A stretch of 10,538 nucleotides of DNA from positions 1-10,538 of the forward strand of contig CANGRN010000020.1 of the NCBI GenBank assembly GCA_947455695.1, written 5' to 3'. Position 1 is the first letter of the stretch; each line of letters begins with the position of its first letter. The position numbers and the translations under genes are program-made. Positions 7,032 to 10,538 of this stretch are shown here, in pieces. This stretch comes from Alphaproteobacteria bacterium. GTDB taxonomy: Bacteria; Pseudomonadota; Alphaproteobacteria; Micropepsales; Micropepsaceae. Below the pieces are notes generated by a model. The model saw nothing but the letters and a program-made list of their open reading frames with translations, did not search any database and was not told where the DNA came from.

Positions 7032-7946
7032 CATGAAGGCGTCAAACGCCGCCCAGAACTGGGCGCGGATCGCATTGCGCTCCATCATCAGTTCATGTTC
7101 GCCCTCGGGGATTTCCACATAGTCCCCGAACGGCAGACGGGCCGCAAAGGCCCTGGTCTGCGGCGTCTGGCAGATCCGGTCTTTTCCCGCGCCCACCACC
7201 AGCAGCGGCGTGGTGATGGCTTCGGGCCGTCCCGGCTCGCGCAACCAGTCCATCGAACGCAGCGCGGCCGCCAGCCAGCTCCAGGTCGCGCCCGCCAGCC
7301 GCAGGTCCGGCTGCTCGCGCAGCAGCATCTGGGTGCGCTCGAAGCGCTGCGGATCGGAGGTCACCAGCTGGGACGAAAAATTGACGCGATGGGGATCGCG
7401 CGCTTCCATTCCCCATACCCAGTCGCCGCGCCGGCCGCGCCAAACCTGAAAGGCCGTTACCGCCCGCACCAGGAATTCGCGCTGGCCGCGAAACGAAATG
7501 GCGATCATCGGCGCGCTCAGCACGGCGGCTGCGAAACGGCCGGGGTTCCGCGACAGGGCGCGCAACAGATTGTGCCCCCCCATGGAATGGGCCAGCGCCA
7601 CCGGCTTTTCGCCCTCTGCCAGCATGGGCTGGACGATCCAGTGCATCAGCGTGTCCAGGTCCTGGTCATATTCGTGGAAGTCGCCGACGAAACTCTTGCG
7701 GGTATCCTCTGTCATGCGGGTGGAGCCGCCCTGGCCGCGCCAGTCCATGGTCGCCACCGCAAAGCCCCGGCCGCGCAGTTCGTCGATGACCTCGAAATAT
7801 TTCTCGATGAACTCGGTCTGGCCGTTCAGCAGGACGCAGACCCCCCGGGCCGGAACATCGGGCGCGGCCGGGAACCGGGCGGCGCGCAGTTCCGCCCCTA
7901 CTGCCCGGATGGGCAACGGCTCGAACAGGCTGGCGGCGGGGATCAT
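7008..7946 (-). CDS. Alpha/beta hydrolase, PldB/monoacylglycerol-lipase-like (Hydrolase_4)
   Basis: This 312-residue cytoplasmic serine hydrolase resembles bacterial lysophospholipase L2 (PldB) and monoglyceride lipase. Visible elements are VCVLLNGQTEFIEKY (36-50), which carries the oxyanion-hole region; DWRGQGGSTR (68-77); the nucleophile elbow HSMGGH (120-125) with Ser121; the acid Asp256 in VGAGKDRIC; and His284 in EGEHELMMERN. The triad is therefore complete. The frame is open up to 8033, but I chose ATG 7946. Homologues begin close to its LFEPLPIRAVGAELRAARFP segment, and the longer version would run across the heat-shock promoter of the divergent gene. The Shine-Dalgarno before 7946 is poor, so the exact start is uncertain. 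The likely substrate is a lysophospholipid or monoacylglycerol, inferred from family only. The gene is convergent with the Pro/Ala-rich gene and divergent from hsp20. Confidence 0.9.
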   Translation of the reverse strand: MIPAASLFEPLPIRAVGAELRAARFPAAPDVPARGVCVLLNGQTEFIEKYFEVIDELRGRGFAVATMDWRGQGGSTRMTEDTRKSFVGDFHEYDQDLDTLMHWIVQPMLAEGEKPVALAHSMGGHNLLRALSRNPGRFAAAVLSAPMIAISFRGQREFLVRAVTAFQVWRGRRGDWVWGMEARDPHRVNFSSQLVTSDPQRFERTQMLLREQPDLRLAGATWSWLAAALRSMDWLREPGRPEAITTPLLVVGAGKDRICQTPQTRAFAARLPFGDYVEIPEGEHELMMERNAIRAQFWAAFDAFMKKNRAPV

Positions 7947-8011
7947 TATTTTTGGCTGAATCGGGCGCTTCCATGGGCACTTAAGCCGGATTTTCAACCC
8001 CCCGAAAGGGC

Positions 8012-8039
8012 CTTGAAGCCCCCTTTTGCCCACCTAAAT
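8012..8039 (+). promoter_or_regulatory. RpoH (sigma32)-like heat-shock promoter of hsp20
   Basis: CTTGAAG (8012-8018) and CCTAAAT (8033-8039), about 15 bp apart, resemble the sigma32 consensus (CTTGAA and CCCCATNT) and its alphaproteobacterial forms. Transcription would start near 8046, leaving a leader of about 70 bases before the hsp20 ATG. Placing it directly upstream of a small heat-shock gene is the expected arrangement. Confidence 0.6.
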
Positions 8040-8048
8040 ACCGGAGTG

Positions 8049-8114
8049 CCGGCCGCCGTCATGGGGCCGGTTCCCCCCGTGGGACCAGACACAACGCTTG
8101 TAGGAGGTTGTCTT
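8049..8114 (+). promoter_or_regulatory. ROSE-like RNA thermometer in the hsp20 leader
   Basis: The leader can fold into consecutive hairpins. The first pairs CCGGCC (8049-8054) with GGCCGG (8065-8070); a second, competing one pairs GGT-CCC (8069-8075) with GGGACC (8081-8086). The last (8091-8111) pairs ACAAC with GTTGT, then CTT with GGA's neighbours across one bulged G (8096), so that AGGAGG (8102-8107), the ribosome-binding site, is buried. In ROSE elements of alphaproteobacterial small heat-shock genes a pyrimidine-GCU strand with a bulged G opposes the Shine-Dalgarno and melts on heating. Here CGCTT (8095-8099) fills that role. Predicted by hand, without an energy calculation. Confidence 0.6.
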
Positions 8115-8558
8115 ATGCGTATCGATTATTCGCCCTTTTTCCGTTCCACCGTCGGCTTTGACCGGCTGATCGGTCTTCTGGAGTCCGCGTCCGAGCAGGG
8201 CTATCCGCCCTACAACATCGAGCGCAGCGACGAGAACAACTATCGCGTCACCCTGGCGGTCGCCGGCTTTGCCGAAAAGGACCTGTCGGTGGACGTGAAG
8301 GACCGCGTCCTCACCGTCAGCGGCAAGCGCGAGGAGGTTGAAAAGCCTGCCGGCGAACTTCTGCACCAGGGCATTGCCGGCCGCGCCTTCGAGCGCAGCT
8401 TCCAGCTTGCCGAGCATGTCGAGGTCAAGGCCGCGCGCCTTGAAAACGGCCTGCTGCATGTGGACCTGGAGCGCATCGTGCCGGAAGAGAAGCGGCCGCG
8501 CCGCATCACCATCAATGCGCCGGCTTTGACCACCATTGAAGGTTCGAAGGCTGCCTAA
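8115..8558 (+). CDS. Small heat-shock protein, Hsp20/IbpA family
   Basis: This 147-residue ATP-independent chaperone binds unfolding proteins and keeps them refoldable by DnaK/ClpB. The N-terminal arm (1-30) has the FDRLIGLLES segment typical of IbpA-type proteins. The alpha-crystallin domain covers about 33-125, beginning YNIERSDENNYRVTLAVAGF and including VDVKDRVLTVSGKRE and the conserved A-x-LENGLLHVDL (107-118). The C-terminal tail carries the I-x-I oligomer contact as ITI (131-133). ATG 8115 follows AGGAGG by seven bases. Regulation seems double: an RpoH-like promoter for transcription and a ROSE-like leader for translation. A strong terminator closes the unit 22 bases after the stop. 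Confidence 0.96.
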   Translation: MRIDYSPFFRSTVGFDRLIGLLESASEQGYPPYNIERSDENNYRVTLAVAGFAEKDLSVDVKDRVLTVSGKREEVEKPAGELLHQGIAGRAFERSFQLAEHVEVKAARLENGLLHVDLERIVPEEKRPRRITINAPALTTIEGSKAA

Positions 8559-8579
8559 GCAGCTTGCGGCTTAACCAGA

Positions 8580-8613
8580 ACGGGGGCTTCCCTATGGAGG
8601 CCCCCGTTTTTTT
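8580..8613 (+). terminator. Intrinsic terminator of hsp20
   Basis: A 12-bp GC-rich stem (8580-8591 against 8596-8607, one T-G wobble) with a CTAT loop is followed by seven T (8607-8613). It lies 22 bases downstream of the hsp20 stop and also separates it from the next gene in the same direction. Confidence 0.93.
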
Positions 8614-8648
8614 GTTAATGTTGCCGTTGAAAGGTGCTTCGGTTCTTC

Positions 8649-9527
8649 ATGGCGTTCTGGCCGCAAACGCAAGCCAAACCCTTGTCCGGTATCGAGGATG
8701 TGCGCGCCCGCTACGCGGCCTCGTTCGCCAGGTTCGGACCTGCGCCCGAAGCGATGGATTTTTCCCCCGGCAAGCTGGGCGCCATTCCCGGCGAATGGGT
8801 GGGCGCGGTGCACCAGGAGCCGGGCCGCACCATCCTGTATTTCCATGGCGGCGGTTTTGTCGCCGGATCGCCGCAAAGCCATCGCGCGCTGGTGGGCAAG
8901 CTGGTGGAAGCCAGCGGTATCGGCGCCTTTTCCGTCCAATACCGGCTGGCGCCGGAAGCCTTCTTCCCCGCCGCGGTGCGTGACGGCATCGACGCCTATC
9001 GCGGCCTGCTGGCGCGTGGCGTGCCGGCGTCCGCCATCATCCTGGCGGGCGACGATGCAGGCGGCGGGCTGGCCTTTGCCGTGGCGCTGGCCGTCCGCAA
9101 TGCGGGCCTGGAAATGCCGGGCGGCATTGTGGGGCTCTCGCCCTGGGCCGATCTTTCCCTGTCGGGCTATTCCATCCTCAGCAACCGCAAGTCCGACACG
9201 ATGCTGGACTGGGACCTGCTGTTCCTGTCGGCGCGCCATTACCTGCGCAAATCCAATCCCTGCGATGCCTATGCTTCGCCGGCTTATGCGCCCTTCACCG
9301 GCTTTCCGCCCGTCATGGTGCATGCCGGGGCCAATGAAATCCTGCGCGACGACGCCTCCAAGCTGGGCGACCGCGCCGCCGACGCCAATGTCGCGGTGAG
9401 CGTGGAGATCTATGATGGCATGGGCCATCTGTTCCAGCTGGATGGCGCCAGGAACGAGGCCAAGGTGTCGCTGGGCCGCCTGGCCCAATTCATCCGCGCC
9501 AAAAGCGCGACGATGATTGCGGCCTGA
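8649..9527 (+). CDS. HSL-family (alpha/beta hydrolase fold-3) esterase-like protein with Asp at the nucleophile position
   Basis: This 292-residue protein has the layout of hormone-sensitive-lipase-type esterases: oxyanion motif HGGGF (66-70), YRLAPE (98-103), a nucleophile elbow, LSPWADLSLSG (163-173), the acid region NEILRDD (229-235) and the His motif GMGHLFQ (258-264, His260). The elbow, normally GDSAGG, reads GDDAGG (134-139), so Asp136 (codon GAT at 9054-9056) replaces the catalytic Ser while His and a likely acid (Glu230) remain. It may be an inactive scaffold, or may use Asp as nucleophile as unrelated epoxide hydrolases and dehalogenases do; the sequence cannot decide. Ser-to-Asp needs two base changes, which argues against a read error. 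I favour ATG 8649; GTG 8634 would add five residues but overlaps the only Shine-Dalgarno-like GAAAGG. It lies 35 bp after the hsp20 terminator, with no clear promoter. Confidence 0.9.
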   Translation: MAFWPQTQAKPLSGIEDVRARYAASFARFGPAPEAMDFSPGKLGAIPGEWVGAVHQEPGRTILYFHGGGFVAGSPQSHRALVGKLVEASGIGAFSVQYRLAPEAFFPAAVRDGIDAYRGLLARGVPASAIILAGDDAGGGLAFAVALAVRNAGLEMPGGIVGLSPWADLSLSGYSILSNRKSDTMLDWDLLFLSARHYLRKSNPCDAYASPAYAPFTGFPPVMVHAGANEILRDDASKLGDRAADANVAVSVEIYDGMGHLFQLDGARNEAKVSLGRLAQFIRAKSATMIAA

Positions 9528-9536
9528 CTATTCGAT

Positions 9537-9655
9537 GCGAAGCACTGGCTTTCTTCCCCCGCGCGCGTAAGCGCATGGCGGGGGAAGATGTCGCAACAAG
9601 GTGTCGGCAGGGCCGACCCGAGTTGCGACAGATGGGGGTAAAGAAAAAGCGAAGC
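9537..9655. repeat. REP/MITE-like palindromic element
   Basis: Two strong stem-loops abut here. Hairpin A pairs TCTTCCCCCGC (9552-9562) with its exact complement (9578-9588) and contains GCGC-GTAA-GCGC (9563-9574). Hairpin B pairs TGTCGCAAC (9589-9597) with GTTGCGACA (9622-9630) and contains GTCGGC-AGG-GCCGAC (9603-9617). An outer, imperfect pairing of CTTTCTTCCCCC (9549-9560) with 9634-9649 could compete with A. The whole is bracketed by direct copies of GCGAAGC (9537-9543 and 9649-9655), like target duplications of a miniature element. It fills the gap between two converging genes and codes for nothing. Repetition elsewhere in the genome cannot be tested here. Confidence 0.6.
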
Positions 9656-9697
9656 TGACGGCGCTAAGCAGAAGCCGCCAAGGCTTCTGCGAAGCGC
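9640..9697 (-). terminator. Possible terminator at the 3' end of the pentapeptide-repeat gene
   Basis: GCAGAAGCC (9668-9676) and GGCTTCTGC (9682-9690) form a perfect 9-bp stem, lengthened by GCGCT (9661-9665) with AGCGC (9693-9697) across a 2x2 internal loop. The stem spans the TAG stop of the minus-strand gene. About 12 bases further on, the minus strand reads CTTTTTCTTT (9649-9640). The gap between stem and T-run is longer than usual, so termination is only a suggestion. Confidence 0.35.
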
Positions 9698-10538
9698 CCT
9701 GGAAGCTTCGCGCCCGAAAAATCCACGCCGTCGGTTTCGCAGTCGCGCAGGTCCGCATCCACCAGATTGGCATAGGACATGTCGCAGCCCGACAGGCGGG
9801 CGCGGCGCAGGTCCGAGCCGCGGAAATCCGTATAGCGGGCCTGGGCATTGTCCAGCCGCGCCGGCAGCAGCCGCGAGCCGCCGATCATCAGCGGACCCAG
9901 CTTGGTGTCGCGCAGATCGGCATGATTGAGCTGCGCGCCCGAGAAATTGACGCCGCGCAGATCGGCGCCGCCCAGCCTGGCAGACCGCAGATCCGCGCCC
10001 GACAGGTTCGAACCCTGCAAGGACGCGCCTTCCAGCACCACGCCATACATGAGCGCCTTGGGCGCGATCAGAGCGGTCAGCACGCGGTGGGACAGCTTGC
10101 TCACATGGCGCAGGTCCATGCCCGTCAGGTCGGCGGGCTTGCCTTCGCGGCCGTCGGTTTCGGCCCAGCGCGAATGGCTCAGCAGCAGATTTTCGATATT
10201 GGCCACCGCTTCGGGATCGGCCGCCTTGGCTTCCTTCAGGCTGCCGGCCATGTCGGCCCCGTGGGTGGTGGCGAAATCCATCTTGGCGCCGATCAGGATG
10301 CAGCCCGCCATGTCCGCGCCGGTCAGGTTGCAGCCAGACAGATCGGCATTTTCCAGGTTGGCGCCGGTCAGGCGCGCCTGGCGCAGATTGGCGCGGGTGA
10401 GGCGGCAGCCCTTCATCACCGCGTCGGTGAAGTCGGCCTGGACGGCGATGGCGCCGGTCATCTTGGCGCGCTCCAGGTTGGCGGAGTTCATCATCGCGGC
10501 GGGAAGTTCGGACGGACCCAGATCGTGTTGCAGCACCC
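9664..10538 (-). CDS. Pentapeptide-repeat protein (C-terminal 291 codons, 5' end outside window)
   Basis: The visible part is built of A(D/N)LXX repeats, which fold into a right-handed quadrilateral beta-helix. Counting from the first full codon, one block covers about 19-98 (for example ANLRQARLTGANLENADLSG at 49-68). A non-repeat linker follows (about 100-133, with IENLLLSHSRWAETDGREGK), then a second block (about 136-275, including GADLRSARLGGADLRGVNFS at 180-199). The linker motif, H-x-x-W followed by a Gly/Glu-rich turn, recurs in larger pentapeptide proteins of alphaproteobacteria. The frame is open to the window edge; a GTG at 10536 is probably an internal Val, not the start. The stop is TAG. 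Function is unknown: some pentapeptide proteins mimic DNA to protect gyrase, but nothing here points to that. It converges on the HSL-type hydrolase gene. Confidence 0.92.
   Translation of the reverse strand, partial: VLQHDLGPSELPAAMMNSANLERAKMTGAIAVQADFTDAVMKGCRLTRANLRQARLTGANLENADLSGCNLTGADMAGCILIGAKMDFATTHGADMAGSLKEAKAADPEAVANIENLLLSHSRWAETDGREGKPADLTGMDLRHVSKLSHRVLTALIAPKALMYGVVLEGASLQGSNLSGADLRSARLGGADLRGVNFSGAQLNHADLRDTKLGPLMIGGSRLLPARLDNAQARYTDFRGSDLRRARLSGCDMSYANLVDADLRDCETDGVDFSGAKLPGRFAEALAASA

Noticed and set aside
7095..8114. Upstream in-frame extension of hsp20 by 340 codons
   Set aside because: It is the antisense of the PldB-like hydrolase. The Hsp20 family begins at the ATG after AGGAGG at 8115.
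8564..8983. A 139-codon plus-strand frame overlapping the HSL-type hydrolase
   Set aside because: It crosses the hsp20 terminator and is an out-of-frame shadow of the hydrolase, which carries the family motifs.
1..10538. CRISPR array, phage, insertion sequence, toxin-antitoxin pair or tRNA
   Set aside because: No spaced identical repeats, transposase, integrase, small paired genes or tRNA-like sequence were seen on either strand.

Overview
The window is GC-rich, densely coded DNA from the chromosome of an alphaproteobacterium. That placement is an inference from the gene families, codon use and an RpoH-like promoter plus ROSE-like leader on the small heat-shock gene; I cannot name a genus. 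Most genes are housekeeping or envelope/stress functions. There is no phage, transposase, CRISPR, tRNA or rRNA.

Layout. (1) 1-1816, minus strand: the end nearest the promoter of an RND multidrug-efflux operon, with a periplasmic adaptor followed 13 bp later by an MdtB/MdtC-type permease that runs off the window. (2) 1817-2180: a divergent control region with a hairpin-forming inverted repeat, a helically phased direct repeat, a 10-bp palindrome and a sigma70-like promoter. (3) 2181-4004, plus strand: typA/bipA, a ribosome-binding translational GTPase. (4) 4001-5206, minus strand: a CPA1/NhaP-type cation:proton antiporter split by one in-frame amber codon, its stop overlapping that of typA. 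(5) 5311-6120, plus strand: an inositol-monophosphatase-family enzyme, best read as HisN-type histidinol-phosphatase. (6) 6121-6302: a palindrome-rich spacer. (7) 6303-6974, plus strand: a Pro/Ala-rich single-pass membrane protein of unknown function, ending in a terminator that reaches into the opposing gene. (8) 7008-7946, minus strand: a PldB-like alpha/beta hydrolase. (9) 8012-8613, plus strand: a complete heat-shock unit of sigma32-like promoter, ROSE-like RNA thermometer, Hsp20 gene and strong terminator. (10) 8649-9527, plus strand: an HSL-family alpha/beta hydrolase with Asp where the nucleophilic Ser should be. (11) 9537-9711: a cluster of nested palindromes. (12) 9664-10538, minus strand: the C-terminal part of a pentapeptide-repeat protein.

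The genes do not form one pathway. They are short, mostly single-gene transcription units in alternating orientation. The points most worth following are the amber-interrupted antiporter, the Ser-to-Asp change in the HSL-type hydrolase, the putative RNA thermometer, and the palindrome cluster at 9537-9711, which looks like a REP/MITE-type element. I found no clear evidence of a wholly new multi-gene system.
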